The notes under the pieces: generated by a model | What the model saw: the letters and a program-made list of their open reading frames with translations, nothing else | Databases searched by the model: none | Told to the model about the DNA's origin: nothing | Assembly (NCBI GenBank): GCA_023461115.1 | Contig: JAEWOA010000073.1 | Location: forward strand, 1-21,600 | DNA: 21,600 nucleotides | Direction of reading: 5' to 3' | DNA from: Actinomycetes bacterium | GTDB lineage: Bacteria > Actinomycetota > Actinomycetes > Actinomycetales > Cellulomonadaceae | Shown here: piece by piece, positions 16,101 through 21,600 of the stretch | Layout: every line of letters begins with the position of its first letter | Position numbering within the stretch: position 1 is the first letter of the stretch | Made by a program: the position numbers and the translations under genes

Positions 16101-16356
16101 CGCTGTCGCCAGCAACGAGTCCGCCGTGCTGACCCAGGGCCAGGACGTGCTCGCGCAGATCGCCCGCGAGCTCGTCGCGATCGTGCGCCGGGATGTGCGC
16201 ACCGACTGGACCGTGCGCGACGACGTCAAGGCGAAGCTCCGCTCGTCGATCCGCCGGCTACTCGTGCGGTACGACTACCCGCCCGACAAGCAGCCGGGCG
16301 CCATCCGGCTCGTCATGGAGCAGATGGTGTCGATGGCACCGCGGCTCCTGGAGTAG
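13183..16356 (+). CDS. hsdR: Type I restriction endonuclease subunit HsdR
   Basis: The 1057-residue subunit supplies ATP-driven DNA translocation and cleavage to the HsdMS complex. The N-terminal nuclease has D143 in R-F-D-L-V-L-Y-L-N-G and E157-L-K159, the PD-(D/E)XK core. The motor has Walker A HTQGSGKS at 301-308, DEAH at 412-415 and TGTP in motif III. Later helicase motifs (M-M-L-T-G-F-D-S-P-P and Q-T-L-A-R-V-N-R-T) and a long helical C-terminal domain follow. Length is normal and no key residue is missing, so the enzyme should be active. ATG 13183 is coupled to the previous stop by ATGA and has GAGGAG five bases upstream. The open frame continues further upstream, but that part is a shadow of the previous gene. 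Confidence 0.95.
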   Translation: MTRHLSEDDWEHLALEQLGELMWRPVPGPSIAPGSGERESWDELVIPSRLRSALRNLNPSVPREYLEQALAAILSPTSQDAITENHRLHAFLVEGFRGITYIDGEGQEQTPTIRLVSTEPSENDWLAANQVTIVRGDRERRFDLVLYLNGLPVAIVELKRAGSERADVSAAHAQLATYVREFPLAFRFAALVVASDGVQARYGTPFTALHHFAPWNVDDDGNPVSTHGGDDGATALDVLLWGVFNQLRFLQLLVGFTAFDEGDDGLTKRIAKPHQYFAVTKAVGTTVQAVATHGRAGVVWHTQGSGKSMEMELYANQVLRHPALANPTIVVVTDRNELDGQLYESFAHSLLLPERPTQVRRREELRAELTGRASGGILFTTLQKFGRTLAERESGAGHPLLSDRHNIVVVVDEAHRSHYDDLDGYARHLRDALPHATLIAFTGTPISFADRNTREVFGDYIDIYDLTRAVDDGATVPVYFESRLVKVRLAEELSEELVDTAADEATMGLDDAERERIERSVAVVNAVYGAPERLRLLAHDLVTHWERRRESMASVLSTAERPRVPGKAMVVAATREICARLYAEIVALRPEWHSDDLESGLIKVVYSGTASDVPPVADHVRRDSANAVVKKRLSDPDDPLEIVIVKDMMLTGFDSPPLHTLYLDRPLQGALLMQTLARVNRTFRGKQDGLLVAYAPIADNLARALAEYTATDQEAKPVGRPVGAAVELVHDLLGRLGAVLAGHDWRGAMAASGPRAYIKAVFGAVDFLRRPRPEGSDGEAPAAVFRRLVGQLARAWALAGGADELQPVRDDVRFLEEVRVWMAKFDAEDRRARGEPLPDDVQRILNQLVAGALVSTEVLDIYDAAGMPRPDLSALDAEFLANAKAAENPHLTVEALRALVLAEGRAATRHNLARQRAFSERLLEIMARYTNSQLTSAEVIAAMIALAREVAHEANRGKDFDPPLDEDELAFYDAVASNESAVLTQGQDVLAQIARELVAIVRRDVRTDWTVRDDVKAKLRSSIRRLLVRYDYPPDKQPGAIRLVMEQMVSMAPRLLE

Positions 16357-16367
16357 GCGCCGGGAGC

Positions 16368-17183
16368 TCACACCCGCTCGACGCGGTCGGCCTGCGGTCC
16401 CCGATCGCTGAGCCGCACCTTGAACCGGACTCGGTCGCCCTCGTGCAGGACCTCGGAGTCCCGCACCACCGAGACGTGCACGAACAAGTCCGCGCCGCCC
16501 GCATCCGGCGTGATGAAGCCGAACCCTCGGTCAGCGTCGTAACGCGCGACCACGCCCTCGCCGCCGCTCACGGGACCGCCGCCCGCCCCCGGCCGCCCGG
16601 AGCGGCCGCGAGCCGGCTCCGCGTACCCGCGTCCCGACGGCGAGCCGCCCACGAGCCGCACGTCGCGGGCCTGCGGGCCTCGGTCTCCCGCGGTGACCTG
16701 GTAGGCCACGCGCTCGCCCTCGGACAGCTCGGTCAGTCCCCTGGCCAGCTCGCTCGCGTGGACGAAGACGTCCTCACCGCCGGAGTCGGGAGCGACGAAC
16801 CCGAACCCCTTGTCCCGGTCGTACCAGGTCACGGTGCCGTCCGCCCCGTCCGACGCCTGCCTCGCGGCCGCGGCCGCGAGGGGCAGCAGGTGGTCCGCCT
16901 GCGGCCCCTTCTCCCCGTCGACGACGAGGAACGCCACGCGCTGCCCCTCCGAGATGACGCCGCCGCCCACGATCGCCGAGCTGTGCACGAAGATCTCGCC
17001 GCGGCCGTCGTCGGGCGTGACGAAGCCGTAGCCCTTGCCCGGCTCGTACCAGGCGACGGTGCCGAGCACGCCCAGGGCCGCGTCCGGAGCCACGTCGCCC
17101 GTCACCCGGACACGGCGCGCCTGCGGCCCGCGGTCCCCCTCGCCCACCTCGAACTCGACGACCTGCCGGCCAGTTAACTCCAC
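16368..17183 (-). CDS. Cold-shock-domain repeat protein, truncated paralogue
   Basis: This gene is clearly paralogous to the four-domain protein at 468-1388. Domains 2, 3 and 4 are intact, with KGYGFV/IFVH, KGFGFV/VFVH and RGFGFI/LFVH, and the same GPQA endings and linker. Similarity starts abruptly at Q-V-V-E-F-E-V-G-E-G, so about 47 residues, including both RNA-binding motifs of domain 1, are gone. Upstream sequence is instead the TetR promoter. GTG 17183 is the nearest in-frame start (271 residues), with GGAG ten bases before it. Substitutions against the other copy are mostly conservative and no stop or frameshift is present, so the three-domain protein may still be made. It could equally be a recent pseudogene. 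It converges on hsdR with 11 bases between the stop codons. Confidence 0.65.
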   Translation of the reverse strand: MELTGRQVVEFEVGEGDRGPQARRVRVTGDVAPDAALGVLGTVAWYEPGKGYGFVTPDDGRGEIFVHSSAIVGGGVISEGQRVAFLVVDGEKGPQADHLLPLAAAAARQASDGADGTVTWYDRDKGFGFVAPDSGGEDVFVHASELARGLTELSEGERVAYQVTAGDRGPQARDVRLVGGSPSGRGYAEPARGRSGRPGAGGGPVSGGEGVVARYDADRGFGFITPDAGGADLFVHVSVVRDSEVLHEGDRVRFKVRLSDRGPQADRVERV

Positions 17184-17222
17184 GCGCGAGGAACTCCACA
17201 ACCGGGGAACTATGCTGGCCGT
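17172..17222 (+). promoter_or_regulatory. TetR-gene promoter, probably leaderless, with possible operator
   Basis: TATGCT at 17211-17216 is a good -10 box. It lies seven bases before the GTG at 17223, so transcription should begin at or next to the start codon, and no ribosome binding site is present. AACTCCAC occurs twice (17176-17183 and 17192-17199) and AGTTAACT (17172-17179) is a perfect palindrome. These are candidate sites for TetR autoregulation, and they overlap the possible start of the divergent cold-shock gene. The -35 is weak. Confidence 0.4.
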
Positions 17223-17813
17223 GTGAGCACGCAGGAGCGCACCCGGCCGACCGGCCGCCGCACCGGCGACAGCGGCACCCGCGACGCGATCCTCGACGCC
17301 GCCCTCGCGCTGTTCTCCGAGCGCGGGTACGACGGCGCGCCCATCCGTGCCATCGCGGCCGACGCCGGCGTCGACCCCGCGTTGATCAGGCACTTCTTCG
17401 GCGACAAGCACACCCTGTTCGCCACCGTCGTCGCCGACCGCACGGCGATCCCCGAACGCCTGGCCGCGGCCACGGGCGGTGACCTGACCACCGCCGGCCG
17501 GAGCCTGACCGACGCCTACCTGCGGCTGTGGGACGAGCCGGACACCCGGCCGATCCTGCTCGCGCTCGTCCGCTCGGCGATCACCTCGGAACACGCGGGG
17601 CAGATGCTCCGCGACGCGCTGGGCGCGCGATCCCCCGCGCTCTCCGATCCCGCCCTCGCGCGCCGGGTCGGCCTCGCCGGAGCACACCTCTTCGGGATCG
17701 CCGTGACCCGGCACGTCATCCGCCTGCCCCACATCGCCGAGCTCAGCCACGAGGAGCTCGTCGACGAGGCCGCCCCCACCATCCAGCGCTACCTCGAGGG
17801 CACCCACCGCTAA
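17223..17813 (+). CDS. TetR/AcrR-family transcriptional regulator
   Basis: The 196-residue product has an N-terminal TetR helix-turn-helix (about residues 18-65): T-R-D-A-I-L-D-A-A-L-A-L-F-S-E-R-G-Y, then I-A-A-D-A-G-V, and I-R-H-F-F-G-D-K. A helical ligand-binding and dimerisation domain follows, of a type common in actinomycetes (it resembles TetR_C_16, recalled). Such proteins repress their own and nearby genes until a small molecule binds. The effector and targets are unknown; the divergent cold-shock gene and the downstream reductase are the obvious candidates. The GTG start has no ribosome binding site and a -10 box seven bases upstream, so a leaderless message is likely. Confidence 0.9.
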   Translation: MSTQERTRPTGRRTGDSGTRDAILDAALALFSERGYDGAPIRAIAADAGVDPALIRHFFGDKHTLFATVVADRTAIPERLAAATGGDLTTAGRSLTDAYLRLWDEPDTRPILLALVRSAITSEHAGQMLRDALGARSPALSDPALARRVGLAGAHLFGIAVTRHVIRLPHIAELSHEELVDEAAPTIQRYLEGTHR

Positions 17814-17827
17814 GACCCACCGCTAAG
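17802..17827. repeat. 13-bp tandem duplication at the end of the TetR gene
   Basis: ACCCACCGCTAAG occurs twice in a row (17802-17814 and 17815-17827), duplicating the last codons and stop of the TetR gene. This looks like a small replication-slippage event. ACCCC-x10-GGGGT just after it could be a weak terminator stem, but there is no T-run. Confidence 0.5.
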
Positions 17828-17908
17828 ACCCCCGCACGCGGTGGGGTTGCTCGGGGAAGGCGGGGTTGGGAGTCTGGGCCGGTCGGTTGGCGTGCCGGTT
17901 GGGGAGTC

Positions 17909-18475
17909 ATGGGGAAGCTGATCTATGCGGCCAATGTGTCGCTCGACGGGTACGTCGAGGACGCGGCTGGCGCCTTCGACTGGTCGGTGCCCGACCACGA
18001 TGTGCACGCGTTCTGGAACGAGCATGAGCGGGGCATCGGCACGTCGCTGTATGGCCGCCGCATGTACGAGACCATGCGCGTCTGGGAGGACGACAACTGG
18101 CTGACGGACGAGCCGGCCGTCGTCCGGGAGTACGCCGAGATCTGGCGGCACACCGACAAGGTCGTGTACTCGACGACGCTCGACGAGGTCACGACGGCGC
18201 GGACGACGATCGAGCGGCGGTTCGACCCGGACGCGGTGCGACGGCTCAAGGAGGCGTCCACCGCGGACCTGAGCGTCGGCGGGGCCGCGCTCGGGGCCGA
18301 GGCGTTCCGGCACGGGCTCGTCGACGAGTGCGTGCTGCTCCTGTGCCCGGTACTCGTGGGCGGCGGCAAGTCGGCGCTGCCGCGCGGCGTGCGGCTCGAC
18401 CTGGAGCTCCTGGACGAGCAGCGGTTCGGCAACGGCGTGGTCTACGTGCGCCATGCCGTCCGGAACGCCGCCTGA
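17909..18475 (+). CDS. RibD-C / dihydrofolate-reductase-like family protein
   Basis: The 188-residue product has the RibD C-terminal-type reductase fold, whose members use NADPH on pteridine- or pyrimidine-like substrates. Many actinobacterial copies have no known substrate. Recognisable pieces are the opening K-L-I-Y-A-A-N-V-S-L-D-G-Y, the G-T-S-L-Y-G-R-R-M-Y-E segment, D-L-S-V-G-G-A-A-L-G near the cofactor site, P-V-L-V-G-G-G-K and the closing F-G-N-G-V-V-Y-V-R-H strand. ATG 17909 follows GGGGAG with unusually short spacing. It lies 95 bases after the TetR gene in the same direction and could be its target. A decayed piece of a similar gene is seen at 379-445. Housekeeping riboflavin synthesis is unlikely because the deaminase domain is absent. 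Confidence 0.85.
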   Translation: MGKLIYAANVSLDGYVEDAAGAFDWSVPDHDVHAFWNEHERGIGTSLYGRRMYETMRVWEDDNWLTDEPAVVREYAEIWRHTDKVVYSTTLDEVTTARTTIERRFDPDAVRRLKEASTADLSVGGAALGAEAFRHGLVDECVLLLCPVLVGGGKSALPRGVRLDLELLDEQRFGNGVVYVRHAVRNAA

Positions 18476-18562
18476 CCTCAAGGCGTCGACCCCAGGCCTC
18501 GACCACACGCACCGCCCCTTCGGGCACCCCCGGCTGCCCCACCGCACGCCCCCGGTGCCCTT

Positions 18563-21106
18563 GTGGCCACCGGTGGCCTGAACGAGCCTGGCGCGGTGCG
18601 CGTGCCGCCTCAGTACGCCGACCACCCGACAACGCCGCAGGCGTCCAAGCCGACCACACGGCAGGCGTCCAAGCCGACCACGTCGCAGGCGGCGGGGCTG
18701 AGCGGCAAGGCCGCCTCGCCCGCGATCGCGGAACCCGCGGAGCCCGTGATCACACCCGCGGCGCCGGGCGTGCACGCGGTGCAGCGGCTGCAGTCCGCGG
18801 CCGGGAACGCCGCGGTCGCGGGCATGCTCGCGACCGCCCATGGGCCCGCGGCACGTCCCACCACGGTGCAGCCCACGGTGCAGCCCATGGTGCAGCGCCG
18901 GACTGCGGCCGAGACCATCGAGGCGCACGACGGCGTCCTGGGCCTCGACGAGGACGAGCTCGGCGAGGAGCTCGCCGCGGGCCTGCCCGGCAACGGCTCG
19001 CTGGTGCTGCAGGTGCTCGACCAACTCTCGTCCGGCGACCGCGACGACGTGGCGCTCGCGTTGATCGGCGCCCTGCCCGACGACCGGCTCGCGACCGTCT
19101 CCACCGAGGTCCGGATCCGGTGCGTGCGCGAGCTCGTCGGCGGCTTCGTCGGCGACGACGAGGAGGGCCAGATCTCCCGGATCTGGCTGAGCTTCGGCGA
19201 CCAGCTGCCGGCGGTGGCAGCCGCCGAGTCGCGGCTGTGGTCGCGGTCGATCGACGAGAGCGACCAGCTCAACGACTCGGCGCGCATCCAGGCCATCAGG
19301 CTCGCGTTCGGCGGCGACGTCGTCGCGCTCGCCCGCCACTTCCTGCAGGGGAACGCCGACACGGTCGTCGACGAGGGCGCGCGCCTGGGCCTCGATCTGC
19401 TGGGCGGCCGGACCATGGCCCCGCCCGAGCCCGGCTACCTCGAGGCGATGCAGCGCGCGGGCGCCACCGTGCTGCGGCTGCAGGGTTACGAGGAGCGGCT
19501 GCGCCGGCTCCAGGTCGGGTACACGCTGTTCCGCGACCCTGAGATCCGCCGGACCTACGAGCTGCCGGCGACCTTCCACCCCGAGGGTCCGCCCGAGCGC
19601 GGCCCACACGGCGACGAGTCGCCGCAGCTGCCGGCGTGGCAGGACGTCAAGACGCAGCATGACCGCGTGACGGCCGCGGTGCAGGCCTTCACCGACGAGT
19701 TCCCGTCGCTCTACGTGCTCCTGCAGCGCGGTGGGCTCGCTGGCTTCACGCAGGCCTCCGACGCCGCCCATGCCTCGAACCTGGTGGCGCAGGCGCTCAC
19801 CCGGCAGCTGGCCACCATCCGGGAGGCGGACACCAAGGTCGCCACCGGGGACATCGCCTGGTACGACCTGATCCCGGTCCACTCCCGGCTCCTCGCCACG
19901 GCGGACCTCGCCGCGGGCTTCCGCCCGCAGCACCCGTGGAGCGAGCCGTTCTACGGGTCCCTCGCGCGCGACGTGCTCGACGACCAGGAGTCGCGGGACT
20001 TCTGGACGAGCCTGGGGCTGACGCTCGTCGGGGCCGCCGCGATCATCGCCGCGCCGTTCACAGGTGGGGCCAGCGCCGCCGCGCTCGTCGGGCTCGGCAT
20101 CGGCATCGGCGCCGGGCAGGCCGCCGCGAGCTGGGAACGCTACCTGGACCTCGCGGTGGCCGCGGAGGCGACCGTGCGCGACGAGTTCGCGATCATCTCC
20201 GAGAGCCAGGTGAGCGCCGCCCTGCTCACGGCCGTGATGGACACCGTGGGCGTGTTCCTCGACGCCTACGGCGCCGGCGCCGCGTCCGCCGCCCAGCGCG
20301 CCACCCGGCGGGCTGCGCTCGAGGTGGCCGAGCGCGGCATGCGCGAGCAGCTGGAGGCGGCCGCGCGCAGCAGGCTGGTGCGCGACGCGGCCTTCGACGC
20401 CGCCGTCACGACGGCCGGCGCGGGAGTGGCGGTCGCGCAGCACGAGCTCGCGGACGACGACGCGCAGCTCGAGGTCCAGGGCGAGACCGTCGACCTCGAG
20501 CCCGAGGCGGAGGACGCCACCACGAGCGTGTCCCTGCTGTCGGTGCAGCGCATGACGGGCGAGGAGTTCGAGCAGCACGTCCACGGCCTGCTCAAGCGCG
20601 GCGCGGTCCCGGGGATCCCGGAGCTCGACATCCTGGTCCCCGGGCAGTACACGGGCTCGGGCTGGGGGATCGACCGGATCGGCATCCGCATCCACGACAG
20701 TGGCCGGGTGAGCATCTTCCACTTCGAGATGAAGTTCCGCTCACCGCCCACGCCCACCGCCCCGGGGGTGCCGCCCATGCCCGCGTCGCCCACGCTGGGC
20801 CAGCCGAGTGTGGGCACCCAGACCGGCCGCGCGTGGACGGAGCGCGCCGTCACCGGCTTCCTGGAGAGCTCGTCGCCCGAGGCGCGCGCCGCCCGTCGTC
20901 GGCTGAAGCGAGCGCTGCGCACCCGCTTCCCCGGGCAGCTCATCGACGACGCGTGGCTCTCGCGGTTCCTGCGCCGCCGCCTGGTGAACGCGCGCGTGCG
21001 CATCGTCGTCCCCGTGTACGTGCACCTGGGCGAGCTGGGCCGCCAGCTCGGCGGGCTGATCCGGCAGGGCCGCCGCGCGGCCGCGCTGCGGGTGCCGGTG
21101 CCGTGA
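18563..21106 (+). CDS. Modular toxin-like protein with injection-system cargo motif and REase-like C-terminus
   Basis: This 847-residue protein starts with a Thr/Pro/Gln-rich low-complexity region containing short repeats (about 1-115). Inside it is V-Q-R-L-Q-S-A-A-G-N-A-A-V (about 73-85), the motif I associate with actinobacterial DUF4157/contractile-injection-system cargo. A long helical region follows, then a hydrophobic Ala/Gly-rich block (about 480-520), which could cross or insert in a membrane. The last part (from about 664) looks like a toxin of restriction-endonuclease fold: GQYTGSGWGIDRIGI with D704, then FHFEMKF with E722-x-K724. The helical arginine-rich tail may bind nucleic acid. 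No classical signal peptide is seen. GTG 18563 lacks a ribosome binding site; GTG 18596 is an alternative. The following gene overlaps or abuts it, as expected for a toxin-immunity pair. No injection apparatus is in the window. Confidence 0.65.
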   Translation: MATGGLNEPGAVRVPPQYADHPTTPQASKPTTRQASKPTTSQAAGLSGKAASPAIAEPAEPVITPAAPGVHAVQRLQSAAGNAAVAGMLATAHGPAARPTTVQPTVQPMVQRRTAAETIEAHDGVLGLDEDELGEELAAGLPGNGSLVLQVLDQLSSGDRDDVALALIGALPDDRLATVSTEVRIRCVRELVGGFVGDDEEGQISRIWLSFGDQLPAVAAAESRLWSRSIDESDQLNDSARIQAIRLAFGGDVVALARHFLQGNADTVVDEGARLGLDLLGGRTMAPPEPGYLEAMQRAGATVLRLQGYEERLRRLQVGYTLFRDPEIRRTYELPATFHPEGPPERGPHGDESPQLPAWQDVKTQHDRVTAAVQAFTDEFPSLYVLLQRGGLAGFTQASDAAHASNLVAQALTRQLATIREADTKVATGDIAWYDLIPVHSRLLATADLAAGFRPQHPWSEPFYGSLARDVLDDQESRDFWTSLGLTLVGAAAIIAAPFTGGASAAALVGLGIGIGAGQAAASWERYLDLAVAAEATVRDEFAIISESQVSAALLTAVMDTVGVFLDAYGAGAASAAQRATRRAALEVAERGMREQLEAAARSRLVRDAAFDAAVTTAGAGVAVAQHELADDDAQLEVQGETVDLEPEAEDATTSVSLLSVQRMTGEEFEQHVHGLLKRGAVPGIPELDILVPGQYTGSGWGIDRIGIRIHDSGRVSIFHFEMKFRSPPTPTAPGVPPMPASPTLGQPSVGTQTGRAWTERAVTGFLESSSPEARAARRRLKRALRTRFPGQLIDDAWLSRFLRRRLVNARVRIVVPVYVHLGELGRQLGGLIRQGRRAAALRVPVP
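18565..18578. promoter_or_regulatory. 14-bp perfect palindrome at the start of the toxin-like gene
   Basis: GGCCACCGGTGGCC lies right at the first codons from GTG 18563. CCGGTG at 18552-18557 also pairs with CACCGG inside it. If translation really starts at GTG 18596, the palindrome would sit in the promoter/leader and could be an operator or hairpin. In such GC-rich DNA, chance is also possible. Confidence 0.25.
18637..18897. repeat. Two short in-frame repeat arrays in the cargo-like N-terminus
   Basis: A 24-base unit occurs twice (18637-18660 and 18661-18684, then a partial third copy), encoding Q-A-S-K-P-T-T-R/S. A 12-base unit occurs three times (18862-18873, 18874-18885, 18886-18897), encoding T-V-Q-P, T-V-Q-P and M-V-Q-R. 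Both lie in the low-complexity N-terminus on either side of the LQ-x-AGN motif. They are probably flexible linkers that vary in length between strains. Confidence 0.6.
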
Positions 21107-21120
21107 GCGGGGAGGCGTCG

Positions 21121-21600
21121 ATGGACCCCGACCTGCGGCGCGTGCTCGTCGCCGAGCTCGACGAGGCGCGGCGCGCGCAGCAGGAGGACGAGCCCGAGGC
21201 CGCGGCCGCGCGACGCGCCGGCGACCTGCCCGGGGCGTTCGACCTGGAGCAGCACCGCGGGATCGCCGACGCCGCGTGGTCCCTCGGCGACTGGGAGCTG
21301 GCGCGGCGGTGGTACCGCCGCAGCGCCGACCTGGTCGTCGAGAAGCGCGCGTGGCTCGCCGAGCACGCGCCGCCCGGGTACCCGCACGACGAGCTCGTGC
21401 ACCGCGACGCCGCGACGTTGGTGCGCGCGGGGCGGCTCGACGAGGGGCGCGCGTTGCTGCGCCGGGCGGCCGACCACTGGCGCGACGAACCCGGCAACGA
21501 CCTGGTCCTCTCGGAGGTCGGCCTTCATGCCGCGCAGGCGGGCCTGGCGGACCTCGCGCCGCTCGCGTCGCTGGCGGGGCGGGCGCGGGCGGAGCTGCCG
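21121..21600 (+). CDS. Putative immunity or partner protein of the toxin-like gene (3' end outside window)
   Basis: From ATG 21121 the frame stays open to the window edge (160 residues visible). GGGGAGG five bases upstream is a strong ribosome binding site. An in-frame GTG at 21103 overlaps the toxin stop codon as GTGA and is an alternative start. The protein is acidic at the front, then helical with TPR-like pairs (A-D-A-A-W-S-L-G-D-W-E-L-A-R-R-W-Y-R-R-S and L-V-R-A-G-R-L-D-E-G-R-A-L-L-R-R-A). There are no signal peptide or membrane segments. I do not recognise a family beyond helical repeats. The position directly after a toxin-like gene suggests an immunity protein or chaperone, which is inference only. 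Confidence 0.6.
   Translation, partial: MDPDLRRVLVAELDEARRAQQEDEPEAAAARRAGDLPGAFDLEQHRGIADAAWSLGDWELARRWYRRSADLVVEKRAWLAEHAPPGYPHDELVHRDAATLVRAGRLDEGRALLRRAADHWRDEPGNDLVLSEVGLHAAQAGLADLAPLASLAGRARAELP

Noticed and set aside
5574..16356. Prophage spanning the Ltp and restriction genes
   Set aside because: No integrase, structural, packaging or lysis genes and no attachment sites are visible.
18637..18897. CRISPR-like repeats
   Set aside because: The units are in-frame, adjacent coding repeats of 12 and 24 bases without spacers.
17810..20722. Long minus-strand open frame (about 970 codons)
   Set aside because: It lies antisense to the reductase and toxin-like genes, is Arg/Gly/Pro/Ala/Val-rich without domains, and reflects codon bias in GC-rich DNA.

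Overview
The window is very GC-rich DNA with dense, overlapping genes, GTG starts, GGAGG-type ribosome binding sites and at least one apparently leaderless gene. This points to a high-GC actinomycete, plausibly the Micrococcales/Cellulomonas-like group. That placement is an inference from composition and gene style; no rRNA is present.

Left part (1-6254): the start of a SWIM zinc-finger protein (minus, running off the left edge); a short decayed remnant resembling the 3' end of a RibD-type reductase gene; a protein made of four tandem cold-shock domains (minus); a phosphocholine-type phospholipase C without a visible signal peptide (minus); a divergent SulP anion transporter (plus); and a membrane-anchored, coiled-coil protein ending in two Ltp domains (minus), the family known from phage superinfection exclusion.

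Middle part (6413-16356): a tightly packed type I restriction-modification operon on the plus strand. The order is an unusual first gene (helix-turn-helix, methyltransferase-like core with lost catalytic motifs, HsdS-like C-terminal half), hsdM, hsdS, a Schlafen AlbA_2/ATPase-type regulator, then hsdR. HsdM and HsdR keep their catalytic motifs. A near-perfect AT-rich inverted repeat lies just before the AlbA_2 gene and looks like an internal operator controlling that gene and hsdR.

Right part (16368-21600): a second cold-shock-repeat gene (minus), paralogous to the first but missing the front half of its first domain; a TetR-family regulator that looks leaderless; an intact RibD-C/dihydrofolate-reductase-like protein; and a large modular protein with the LQ-x-AGN-type motif of contractile-injection-system cargo, a hydrophobic centre and a C-terminal PD-(D/E)XK-like toxin candidate. 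An in-frame partner gene (possible immunity protein) follows and runs off the right edge.

The two cold-shock-repeat genes are direct repeats about 15 kb apart that bracket the phospholipase, transporter, Ltp and restriction genes. Remnant or intact RibD-C sequence lies outside each copy. This suggests a duplicated locus that took in an accessory, partly defence-related block. The most unusual items are the first gene of the restriction operon, the four-domain cold-shock proteins and the toxin-like cargo gene.
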